Made by a program: the position numbers and the translations under genes
Notes under the pieces: generated by a model
The model's input: only the letters and a program-made list of their open reading frames with translations
Told to the model about the DNA's origin: nothing
Databases searched by the model: none
In this document: positions 25,001 through 31,685 of the stretch, piece after piece
Layout: the number at the start of each line of letters is the position of its first letter
How positions within the stretch are numbered: the stretch's first letter is position 1
NCBI RefSeq assembly: GCF_028561755.1
Contig: NZ_JAQQTD010000001.1
Location: 372,001-436,000 of the forward strand
Length of the DNA: 64,000 nt
Origin: Altibacter sp. HG106
Lineage (GTDB): Bacteria > Bacteroidota > Bacteroidia > Flavobacteriales > Flavobacteriaceae
Direction: 5' to 3'

Positions 25001-25450
25001 ATTGCTCAATTTTTGGGTTTGCGTAACACCTCGGGCAGCTTCCACAACCGAAAGGTTTGATGGAGCCGAGTAACCCAGTTGTGAAGCAGCGCGTTGCACG
25101 GCTTGTACTGCGGAAATAGCGGGCGCCGTGTTTCCACTGCGCTTGCTACTCACTTCTCCTAAGAATTTAAGGTCTGAAGACACTACTTTTCCGGAAGGAG
25201 CAATGTGTATCCCAGACGCCGTTCCCTGAATAGGAATGCCGTCTAGGGTCTGCACGAAGTATACATGATGTACACCACTTACAGAACTAATGTGTTCACT
25301 TGTAATTTGCCATTGCAAATCACTTCGATTAAGTTGGTTGTTTTCCACAAAAGGAACAAGCTGCTCTGTTATTTGTTGCGATACGCTTTGCGCCTGAACG
25401 CAAAAAACACCGAACAAAAAGACCAACATAGACATGGTAATTCTTTTCAT
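22010..25450 (-). CDS. Secreted M36 (fungalysin) metalloprotease with type IX sorting domain
   Basis: The 1146-residue protein has a signal peptide (about 1-20, cut after VQAQ), an FTP-type propeptide (about 25-190), and an M36 protease domain with HEFAH at 428-432 and the third zinc ligand in GEGWSDF near 458. After the protease comes an Ig-like segment, a lamin-tail-like domain beginning LVISEVTLQTPDRFEIQN, a HYR domain (TCPSDVIVTVDEG ... GVYTVTMTATDDSGNEATC), and a type A T9SS sorting domain at the end (LYPNPTTATITL ... GVYFITVQSA). It would be exported across the outer membrane and degrade extracellular protein. The long C-terminal array is probably for adhesion or spacing. Start and length are unambiguous. 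Confidence 0.94.
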   Translation of the reverse strand: MKRITMSMLVFLFGVFCVQAQSVSQQITEQLVPFVENNQLNRSDLQWQITSEHISSVSGVHHVYFVQTLDGIPIQGTASGIHIAPSGKVVSSDLKFLGEVSSKRSGNTAPAISAVQAVQRAASQLGYSAPSNLSVVEAARGVTQTQKLSNGGISLREIPASLVYQRNQEGALILSWDIAIEDTTREHWWNVRVDATTGVILDRNDWMVSCNLSHEHNHDIAETLNYNANLFDIPNYKAPAETAVGCTNCYEALEMPIESPYYGARTPIVDPATVNASPFGWHDTDGNAGPEFTDTRGNNVDAYEAGDNFGYRPDGGANLEFQGYAFDETWSVGNQYEDAAIVNLFYWNNIIHDVLYEYGFDEASGNFQENNYGNGGSGSDSVNANAQISVWCNATFGTPPDGSNPSMNMYICGNNNNDGCFDNLVVTHEFAHGISNRLTGGPGNTSCLDNSEQMGEGWSDFYGAILTIEPGDTGTDVRAVGTYLFGQGTSGSGIRSFPYTTDMTVNPFTYDDIKSESVPHGVGSVWCTMLWDMTWDLIDANGFDPNIYNFTGDPSQDAGNVMAMALVTEGLKLQPCSPGFVDGRDAILAADQAIYGGANECLIWDAFARRGLGVSADQGSSGSRADGTEAFDTPSGIAAFTAPSDVCANEPELEGLGGGTPSGGVYSGPGVTDDGNGATYSFDPAVAGVGVHTITYDVPAGACSVASSDSDTIEVLAIPPGPDTTGVSDFCPGEEVTVSATLNDPANVIRWFDAPVGGNFLFEGTDYTFTPSGDTSVYALETPPGPLSQLVISEVTLQTPDRFEIQNVGVAADYSGYAVAVSDEPYSDINAVNSDIQLLGSMGGDSVITWNDVSGDPNYWGSNLFWNDGSEGWIIIIDDNGNVVDSLFWNYSAAEIAGFNVTINGFTVTAADLDWAGAGAAFTTTCNDSYRRNGDTDGAADWAAGCQPSDYGVSNDDINLGTPGCAGERTETSVSADTVLPTVTCPSDVIVTVDEGAQYTVPDYEADTTFSDNCTATLSQDPAVGALLDPGVYTVTMTATDDSGNEATCTFELTVDEEFGVADQLLANGIVLYPNPTTATITLQNKSGIELSNATITDVNGRIISAIDLNTIDSEVMIDMNAYSSGVYFITVQSAKATIVKRIVKF

Positions 25451-25574
25451 CGTCTGATTTTTAAATGAATATCATAATTTGGGATACCTCAAGAGGCGGG
25501 TAAATCTATCAAAAATGAGAGTGTTTAACAAATATTTTGCATTTCTAAAGAGTTTTTTAACACTTGGTAATCTG

Positions 25575-25609
25575 GGATAGCATCTCGCTATCCTTAAAAC
25601 TGAAGTTTT
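25575..25609. promoter_or_regulatory. Two small inverted repeats between the M36 and sigma-factor genes
   Basis: GGATAGC/GCTATCC (25575-25581 and 25587-25593) and AAAACT/AGTTTT (25596-25601 and 25604-25609, then a T-run) lie in the divergent promoter region. They may be regulator sites or an attenuator in the sigma-factor leader. Confidence 0.35.
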
Positions 25610-25664
25610 TTTTTATTCCATAATTAAATTGTCTACTTTAGAAGCATTCTAACACTACCAATTC

Positions 25665-26204
25665 ATGAAACAGCCCGATGCGCTCATCCTTGCGATGAAA
25701 AATGGGGACCAACAGGCATTCTCCCAATTATATGACATGTATTCCCTTGCCATTTTTGGCGTGATAAATACCATCGTAAAAGAGGAAAATGTCGCCGAAG
25801 AAATTCAACAAGATGTATTCATTAAAGTCTGGGAAAACGCTTCTTCTTATTCAGTAGGAAAAGGCAGGTTTTTTACATGGCTATTGAATATTGCTAGAAA
25901 TGCTGCCATTGACCACACACGGTCGAAGTCACATAAGAACACTCAAAAAAACCTTTCCACCACAAATTTCGTAGATATATTGTCGGGTAGTGATAACTTA
26001 AATAAGAAAACCGACGCTATAGGCATCCGTAAGTTTGTTGACGCGCTAAAACCGGCGTGTGTTAAGATAATAGACTTTATTTATTTTAAAGGTTTTACCC
26101 AAAAAAATACGGCTGAAGCATTGAAAATTCCATTGGGCACGGTTAAAACCCGCGCTCGGAATTGTATCAAGGATCTTAGGCTAAAGGTAATAGGAAGAGC
26201 ATAA
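25665..26204 (+). CDS. ECF-type sigma factor
   Basis: The 179-residue protein has sigma region 2 (about 8-78; SQLYDMYSLAIFGVINTIV, then AEEIQQDVFIKVWENA) and region 4 (about 125-175; FKGFTQKNTAEALKIPLGTVKTRARN). There is no region 3, as in ECF sigma factors of the SigK-like group. It directs RNA polymerase to a small regulon. The anti-sigma factor starts 2 bp downstream. CTACTTTA occurs 24 bp before its start and again before the DUF4331 operon, suggesting shared or self control. Confidence 0.93.
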   Translation: MKQPDALILAMKNGDQQAFSQLYDMYSLAIFGVINTIVKEENVAEEIQQDVFIKVWENASSYSVGKGRFFTWLLNIARNAAIDHTRSKSHKNTQKNLSTTNFVDILSGSDNLNKKTDAIGIRKFVDALKPACVKIIDFIYFKGFTQKNTAEALKIPLGTVKTRARNCIKDLRLKVIGRA

Positions 26205-26206
26205 AT

Positions 26207-26998
26207 ATGAGTGAACAAGAAATCATAGAATCTGGTAATTTAGAATTGTACGTTTGTGGCGCGCTTTCAGAAAAGGAAGCGAACGAAGTAAATACAGCCG
26301 TACAATCGTCTAAGGAGGTGGAAAAAGAGGTAGAAGAGATTGAGGAAACCTTACTCAAATTAGGAGAAAGCGTTGCTCCCTCCCTATCCTCTCATATTTG
26401 GAACGCCATCGCCACAGGTATTTCTGGTGTACGCCGAATGGATACCAATCGTGGCACTAACTGGGCTGCCTGGACGGGCTGGGCCGCGGCGATTTTGTGT
26501 GTAGTTGGATTATTCTTTATGATGAATCAGAACAACAATCTGGAAGAACAATTACAAATTACCACACTTGAGAACGAAGATCTTCAGCAAGATCTTCAAG
26601 ATACCGAAGATCGCCTGGTGCAAACCACCACGGTGCTGGATATTATTCGATCTAAAGAATACGATGCCTATACCTTACCAGGGAATCAAAGTGTCGCACC
26701 TGAAGCCTTTGCGAAACTCTATTATAACAGAACAGAAAACGTAGCCTATATTGACACAAAAGGGTTGCCTACACCACCTCGTGGAAAAGTATATCAGGCC
26801 TGGTCTCTTATCGTAGATCCGTTAACGCCAACTAGCATGGGCGTGATGCAGAATGGTATTGAGATTGAAGAGGGCATCTATAAGTTTGAAGGATTCCCAA
26901 CTCCGGAAGCCATTGGTATTACTTTAGAGCCTGAAGGTGGAAGTGAGAGTCCGACGCTGGAACAACTCTATATTTTAGGGCCAGTTACTACGCCTTAA
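26207..26998 (+). CDS. Membrane anti-sigma factor, RskA type
   Basis: The 263-residue protein pairs with the preceding sigma gene. It has a short N-terminal cytoplasmic domain (about 1-80) with the ASD-like GNLELYVCGALSEKEANEV, a single membrane helix (about 88-107, WTGWAAAILCVVGLFFMM), a coiled coil (about 110-145), and an extracytoplasmic C-terminal domain similar to anti-sigma-K factor RskA (VAPEAFAKLYYNRTENVAYID, and later LEPEGGSESPT). It would sequester the sigma factor until an envelope signal triggers proteolysis. The zinc-binding HxxxCxxC motif of ZAS proteins is absent. A strong terminator follows. Confidence 0.88.
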   Translation: MSEQEIIESGNLELYVCGALSEKEANEVNTAVQSSKEVEKEVEEIEETLLKLGESVAPSLSSHIWNAIATGISGVRRMDTNRGTNWAAWTGWAAAILCVVGLFFMMNQNNNLEEQLQITTLENEDLQQDLQDTEDRLVQTTTVLDIIRSKEYDAYTLPGNQSVAPEAFAKLYYNRTENVAYIDTKGLPTPPRGKVYQAWSLIVDPLTPTSMGVMQNGIEIEEGIYKFEGFPTPEAIGITLEPEGGSESPTLEQLYILGPVTTP

Positions 26999-27020
26999 GA
27001 TTCATTTTCAAAACATACTA

Positions 27021-27056
27021 AAAAACGAAAAGCGCCTCTCCTCAGAGGCGCTTTTC
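27021..27056. terminator. Strong terminator between the anti-sigma and TPR genes
   Basis: AAAAGCGCCTCT (27028-27039) and AGAGGCGCTTTT (27044-27055) form a 12-bp stem with a 4-base loop and A/T runs on both sides. It is close to the anti-sigma 3' end and 120 bp from the convergent gene. Confidence 0.9.
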
Positions 27057-27174
27057 TAACTAACAAAAAACTCAAAAAACTTATTCTAGCATAAGAAGCT
27101 AAAACAATACGCTTTTTTACTTATTTCTATATACGAAGAATCAAAGCGGACGGTTTTATAAGATTCAAAATTTT

Positions 27175-28479
27175 TTACATTTTTTTTATTTCTTCAGTCA
27201 TTACGGGGCCTAGCTCGTAGGATGCTTCCAATAATTCTTCCTGCAACGGCTTCCATTTCTCAGGTAATCCGTTCGCTTTATACACTTTTGCACTGTAATA
27301 AAGCGCCATAGGTTCTTCCGTTTTTCCGGCCACGTGCGATTCAATGATTTGCAAAGCTTTTTCTTTATTGCCGTTTTGTAATTCTGCCATAGCTAAGAGT
27401 TGATAGGTTTCGGGTGTCGCTCGGTTCGAAACTTCTTGCTGTGCTAGTTGCAGCGCTTTTCCAGGTTGCTCCTCTAGGTATGATTCAATGAGATAGGTAT
27501 TGTACATCGCCCCATAATTACCTGCCTGTACAGCCTCTAGAAAGGACTTTTCGAAGGCTTCCGCTTCCTCACTTTTTCCGTCGAAAGCGGCCATTTCAGA
27601 TTTTAAAAGGTAATAGTCTGGCACTCGATGATAGTCCATCACAGAATCCAAAATACGATGCGCCTCAGTAGTATTTTTTTCCGAAGAATACACCAACCAG
27701 GTAATACCTTTCTTGGCATAGGCATTATCGGGCTGCAATTGCAACGCTTTCAAATAGTGCGTATACGAATCTTCTAATCGCCCGGCATGACCGTAGTAAT
27801 CTGCAATGTTCGTATACGTCCAGATTTTTAGTCCGCGATCATCTGAACTTTCCGCCAGTTGTTTGGCTTGTTCCATATAGCGAATGGCAGCATCGAGATC
27901 TCCTTTGTGATCACTCCATTTTGAAAGTCGGATTAAATAATCAAAGTTGTTGGTATTCTTAACCGCTTGTAAGTTTTCATACGCTTCCTCGTAATTACCT
28001 AATTCCATATTGACATCAAACATCATCAGTTGCGTGGCTCTTTTGCCATCGGGATAGGTCGCGGCACTGTCTAATAATTTTCTAGCCTCTTTAAAACGGT
28101 GTTGCGAAATATAGTTACGCGCAAGGCTATGCAAATAGCCTTCCTTATTTCGCACTGAGGTATTCAAGGTTCGTTTCAGCAACTCTTCCGCAGCGTATAA
28201 ATCGGATGCATTTCCGGTCATTCCGAAACGACGGGTATATATACCCGCCAGTTTGTTCATGGCGATAATTTCGGTAGAATCACTGCCGAGGCGTTCATTC
28301 CAAAACGCAAGCTCTTCGTCAATGGTACGCTGGGAGGGAAGGTCTTGTGTGGTAAGGTATTGATTATAGTCAGTAGCATTCGCAATAGCCTTTGTGGCCG
28401 ATGGGTCGTCACAACTTTGTAAGAAAAGTGCTCCGAAACCCAAAAGGAGCGCTGATAAAATATAGGTCTTGTACTTCAT
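27175..28479 (-). CDS. TPR-repeat lipoprotein
   Basis: The 434-residue product starts at ATG 28479, which gives a lipoprotein signal (GALFLQSC, cysteine at 23). Helical hairpins follow at about 34-residue spacing over most of its length; the clearest are around ADYYGHAGRLEDSYTHYLKALQLQPDNAYA and ARNYISQHRFKEARKLLDSA, the tetratricopeptide pattern (A at 8, G/A at 20, A/P late). It is a protein-interaction scaffold anchored to a membrane. It lies downstream of the two DUF4331 genes on the same strand, but a hairpin terminator sits between them. Confidence 0.88.
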   Translation of the reverse strand: MKYKTYILSALLLGFGALFLQSCDDPSATKAIANATDYNQYLTTQDLPSQRTIDEELAFWNERLGSDSTEIIAMNKLAGIYTRRFGMTGNASDLYAAEELLKRTLNTSVRNKEGYLHSLARNYISQHRFKEARKLLDSAATYPDGKRATQLMMFDVNMELGNYEEAYENLQAVKNTNNFDYLIRLSKWSDHKGDLDAAIRYMEQAKQLAESSDDRGLKIWTYTNIADYYGHAGRLEDSYTHYLKALQLQPDNAYAKKGITWLVYSSEKNTTEAHRILDSVMDYHRVPDYYLLKSEMAAFDGKSEEAEAFEKSFLEAVQAGNYGAMYNTYLIESYLEEQPGKALQLAQQEVSNRATPETYQLLAMAELQNGNKEKALQIIESHVAGKTEEPMALYYSAKVYKANGLPEKWKPLQEELLEASYELGPVMTEEIKKM

Positions 28480-28522
28480 GGTTTCTATTTTCTTCGTCTC
28501 TAAATTACGTTCAAATAATGGC

Positions 28523-28555
28523 AAAAAAAAGAGAACAAAATGTTCTCTTTTTTCA
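28523..28555 (-). terminator. Terminator after the DUF4331 genes
   Basis: GAGAACA (28531-28537) pairs with TGTTCTC (28541-28547), extended by A/T pairs on both sides. It lies between the DUF4331 stop and the TPR start, so TPR expression could depend on readthrough or its own promoter. Confidence 0.7.
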
Positions 28556-28573
28556 CCTATTTAAAACTAGTTA

Positions 28574-29194
28574 TTAAAATGGCTGCGCCAAATATGGAAA
28601 GCTTGTAGAGAATGCCACATCGTTAGACGGCACTCCATCTCTCGTTAATAGTAGCTCTGACGTTGGATCATCATCATTATCTGTTCCATCGGGACCACCA
28701 AATATTAACAATAAGGAAATATCAATAACATCATCGCTCAATGCTCTTCCTGTAAGAACTTCTGTTCCGTTGAAATATGAGGTTACCCCATTCTGGGCTA
28801 CCCATAATACATCATTCGATAATACCGTTGTAAACGTGGCCGCATCTAGTCCGAGGGCATTTGTAGTGTAGCCAGGGTTCAACGCCAGGAGCTTGTCTTG
28901 AAAATCGGATTGAAACGCTGCCTGCATTTCTGAAGGAACCGTAACATTAAAGGAATCTTTCATTCCCTCAGTTCCAAATACCGTATTAATTCCTGGTCTA
29001 CCCATTTGATCCTCCTGAACAAACGTACCGCTAAAATCCAATCCGCCGCCGGTACCATCATCATCGGTCATATCGTCCATGGTATCGTCTACTGGATCTA
29101 TTACATTTCCGTTATCGTCGTCATCGCTACATTGTATGAATAGCAATGAACCACACATAGCGAACATTAAAAATAAATTTCTATAAATCTTCAT
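28574..29194 (-). CDS. DUF4331 protein, C-terminal-half type, lipoprotein
   Basis: The 206-residue product has a lipoprotein signal (LLFIQC, cysteine at 22), an acidic low-complexity linker (DDDDNGNVIDPVDD, about 25-50), and a region matching the second half of DUF4331 proteins: FVQEDQMGRPGINTVF, then KDSFNVTVPSEMQAAF and later SELLLTRDGVPSNDVAF. In many bacteria DUF4331 is one exported protein of roughly 450-500 residues; here the equivalent is split between this gene and the next one upstream, 20 bp away. Function is unknown. Confidence 0.8.
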   Translation of the reverse strand: MKIYRNLFLMFAMCGSLLFIQCSDDDDNGNVIDPVDDTMDDMTDDDGTGGGLDFSGTFVQEDQMGRPGINTVFGTEGMKDSFNVTVPSEMQAAFQSDFQDKLLALNPGYTTNALGLDAATFTTVLSNDVLWVAQNGVTSYFNGTEVLTGRALSDDVIDISLLLIFGGPDGTDNDDDPTSELLLTRDGVPSNDVAFSTSFPYLAQPF

Positions 29195-29214
29195 AATAGT
29201 TTCTTTTTCTTCGT

Positions 29215-29910
29215 TTATTGTTTTCTTTTAGATTCTACCCAAACATTATAAATCGGGGTATCCGGCAAAAATGGATTCACTCCGGCCGTTCCGTCTCCTA
29301 ACAATGATTTAGGAACTTCAACGACAACAGATAATACATTTGTACCTGCGAAGGTATCGGTACCCGGATCGTTAAATCCATCAGGGGCCGTTCCTTCTAA
29401 TACGGAATTATACTGCTCAAAATCGAAAAAGAATGGATCTTCTCTTGGACCCGCGAAAAATTGTACATTTCCGCTGCTACCCGTTTCTACCGCTGAGGTC
29501 GTCGAAATTTTTACTTGACCTTGGTTTGCACTAGACGTTTCGATAACGCTATTGAGTCCCGTAGAAGAGGGTGCGGTGGGTCCGAAAAAGTACATAGAAT
29601 CATTTCTTTTGATCGCCTGGATCACAATGTCTTCGATTAAATCGTTATTATTGTCGATATTAAATTCCAATAATACGTTCTCATCAAAAGATGCCATGGT
29701 GGTAGCATCTCCAGGAGTTAATAATCCTTGTACATTCGCTACAAACACCAAGTTGTCTGGATTTTCACCTTGAAAGGCGTAGAAATCTGTAATATCTGAC
29801 GTTTGTCCCGTTACGGCCGGTGCATCGATGTGATCGGCAGCAATTAATACGACTGCGATTACGGCGATTCCCATACTGGCAATAGCGGTAATTAGTTTTG
29901 TTTTCTTCAT
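29215..29910 (-). CDS. DUF4331 protein, N-terminal-half type, exported
   Basis: The 231-residue product has a signal sequence (LITAIASMGIAVIAVVLIA) directly followed by the DUF4331 start ADHIDAPAVTG, then SDITDFYAFQGENPDNLVFVANV, and ends in LPDTPIYNVWVESKRK. It corresponds only to the first half of typical DUF4331 proteins. With the lipoprotein half just downstream, two separately exported chains could reassemble into one structure. Both halves keep conserved blocks, so this looks like a stable split, not decay. The start is 46 bp after a CTACTTTA shared with the sigma gene. Confidence 0.82.
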   Translation of the reverse strand: MKKTKLITAIASMGIAVIAVVLIAADHIDAPAVTGQTSDITDFYAFQGENPDNLVFVANVQGLLTPGDATTMASFDENVLLEFNIDNNNDLIEDIVIQAIKRNDSMYFFGPTAPSSTGLNSVIETSSANQGQVKISTTSAVETGSSGNVQFFAGPREDPFFFDFEQYNSVLEGTAPDGFNDPGTDTFAGTNVLSVVVEVPKSLLGDGTAGVNPFLPDTPIYNVWVESKRKQ

Positions 29911-30023
29911 TTCTAGTTTTTTAGTTTAATTATTTGATCTCGCTTATATTTACGCTTAAAGTAGGTGTATGGTTTCTGCCTATTAGTTAATCTTTTGTTA
30001 ATTGGTATAACTTTATCGAATTC

Positions 30024-31205
30024 ATGAATCCTTCAGCCTCCGGTTGGATCCCCAAATTATGTGCGCGAATTGGTATGTGGGAAGACGCTGTTTTTCAGAC
30101 TTCTGAAATCGAATGGTATGAACTTCTTCAGCATGCGGGTTTCTTATACGGCACCAGTGTTCATACCATCTCGACAACTGCCAATAGCACCTTAGACCTC
30201 AGTCAGCAGGAACGCACAAAACTAAATCTTTGTATTTCACTTTTATATGTTTTTCATAAAGCTCACCCTGAAGCCGATACTAAGCGAGCGATTCAAAGTA
30301 TTCATACCTTTTATCAAGAAGCATCCCCACTCCATAAAGGATTGATTCCACGCTTTGGCGTCACTCGAAAATCCGCAGTATCGGTAGAGCGATTTTTATC
30401 AGAACGCTTGCAAGAACACAATTATTTGCTTCGGAATAAATCGGTGGCTCTATTAACACACGCCTTTTTGTTTGTAGATGTTCTTTGTTATGCACAATTT
30501 TTAAAGGATCCCGAACACTTCAAAGCGTACCAATCTACCTTGGAAACCTGGATTCTTAGTTTCGCTATACGCGCGCTGCGCTCTAAAAAGAATAAAAATA
30601 AATACGATCGAAATTTATTGGAATGGGTCTCAGGATCTGCCGATTTCAAAGAGGATTTCTGGGACCACAAAAAACTTCCGTTTGGTCCTCATGCCATTTG
30701 GGAGCGTCGTTTTTTGTTAGAAGTGTGCACACTGGCCGTATGGGACGATCGACAATTGGATGCTTCGGAAAAAGAGTTTTTAGAAGTGGCGGCCACGAAA
30801 CTTGAATTGCCCGCCCAGTATGTTGAGCACACGTCAATACGACTCATGCAGTTCGCACAGAAACACGCTGCTAATATTCAATTATATGATCATTCACACC
30901 CGGTACAGCAGTTTTATAAACAAGCCACAGCCACGGTAAAATTGTTAATTCTTCGGAATAAGAAAAGGCTCCTACTAGAACTCGAAGAGAGTGGTGAGTT
31001 ACTCCGATTGTTGGGACAATCAACCGTCCGGGATCTTTCCGAAGCGGAAAAAAGCAAGGTGAGATCACAATTACTCGATATCTGCAAAACCATTCCTTCG
31101 CTAACCATTTTCTTGCTGCCCGGAGGAACGGTGCTATTACCGTTGTTGATGAAGTTCATTCCTAAACTCTTGCCATCCGCATTTAATGAAAATAAATTAG
31201 ACTAA
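30024..31205 (+). CDS. LETM1-like protein
   Basis: The 393-residue protein is poorly recognised in its first 300 residues but ends in a clear LETM1-like region: LLRLLGQSTVRDLSEAEKSK, then CKTIPSLTIFLLPGGTVLLP and LPSAFNEN. In mitochondria this domain (with its proline-rich membrane segment) belongs to ion-exchange and ribosome-associated proteins of the inner membrane; flavobacterial relatives are annotated as LETM1-related biofilm-associated proteins. One C-terminal membrane-like segment (about 357-382) is seen. Upstream TAACTTTA is one base off the -7 consensus. Role is inferred only. Confidence 0.8.
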   Translation: MNPSASGWIPKLCARIGMWEDAVFQTSEIEWYELLQHAGFLYGTSVHTISTTANSTLDLSQQERTKLNLCISLLYVFHKAHPEADTKRAIQSIHTFYQEASPLHKGLIPRFGVTRKSAVSVERFLSERLQEHNYLLRNKSVALLTHAFLFVDVLCYAQFLKDPEHFKAYQSTLETWILSFAIRALRSKKNKNKYDRNLLEWVSGSADFKEDFWDHKKLPFGPHAIWERRFLLEVCTLAVWDDRQLDASEKEFLEVAATKLELPAQYVEHTSIRLMQFAQKHAANIQLYDHSHPVQQFYKQATATVKLLILRNKKRLLLELEESGELLRLLGQSTVRDLSEAEKSKVRSQLLDICKTIPSLTIFLLPGGTVLLPLLMKFIPKLLPSAFNENKLD

Positions 31206-31232
31206 TTAATGTCTATTTTTACTAACATTAAT
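31205..31232. repeat. AT-rich inverted repeat after the LETM1-like gene
   Basis: ATTAATGT (31205-31212) and ACATTAAT (31225-31232) are perfect inverted arms beginning at the stop codon. It could be a weak hairpin of the LETM1-like transcript or part of the hipBA control region. Confidence 0.35.
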
Positions 31233-31260
31233 AAGCAATAGGTTATTTTATGTTGGTTTT

Positions 31261-31287
31261 TACAAACATTTGTATATATTTACAAAT
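31261..31287. promoter_or_regulatory. Candidate hipBA operator with three half-sites
   Basis: TACAAA (31261-31266), TTTGTA (31269-31274) and TACAAA (31281-31286) give two overlapping palindromes, TACAAA-2-TTTGTA and TTTGTA-6-TACAAA (extendable to ATTTGTA/TACAAAT). The second overlaps the promoter-like TATATTTA (31275-31282). Placement 48 bp before the antitoxin start suits autoregulation. Confidence 0.5.
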
Positions 31288-31334
31288 ATGGATATGTTGG
31301 CATAATCTAACAAAATCATATCGATAAGCTTATA

Positions 31335-31685
31335 ATGACTAAAAAAACTAACATTAATTGGGCGATATTAAGTGATCAAGCGATCTTGTCAAGGTTAGGA
31401 GAATACCTAAAGCAAGAACGTCTTTTTCAAAATAAATCTCAAGAAGCCATAGCGGAAGCCGCGGGGATCAATCGCTGGACATTGGGTAAAATTGAAAATG
31501 GTGATGGGATAACACTAACTTCATTTATTCAAATATTGCGTGCCTTAGATCGTTTAGAACGCTTGGAGGTATTTGTCAAACAACCCGTAATTAGTCCGCT
31601 GCAATTAGCCAAACTAGAACAACAACAGCGAAAGCGCGCAAGCGATACCTCAGAAAAAAATAAAAACGCTCAACCTGATTGGTAA
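31335..31685 (+). CDS. hipB: HipB-type antitoxin (XRE helix-turn-helix)
   Basis: The 116-residue protein has an XRE-type helix-turn-helix at about 19-75 (LGEYLKQERLFQNKSQEAI, then AAGINRWTLGKIENG), followed by a charged C-terminal tail. Such proteins neutralise the HipA kinase and bind operators in their own promoter. Its stop TAA shares its last base with the ATG of the toxin gene. The candidate operator at 31261-31287 is the likely binding site. Confidence 0.87.
   Translation: MTKKTNINWAILSDQAILSRLGEYLKQERLFQNKSQEAIAEAAGINRWTLGKIENGDGITLTSFIQILRALDRLERLEVFVKQPVISPLQLAKLEQQQRKRASDTSEKNKNAQPDW

Noticed and set aside
28480-28524. An N-terminal extension of the TPR lipoprotein
   Set aside because: It would place 15 residues ahead of the lipoprotein signal and run into the DUF4331 terminator hairpin.
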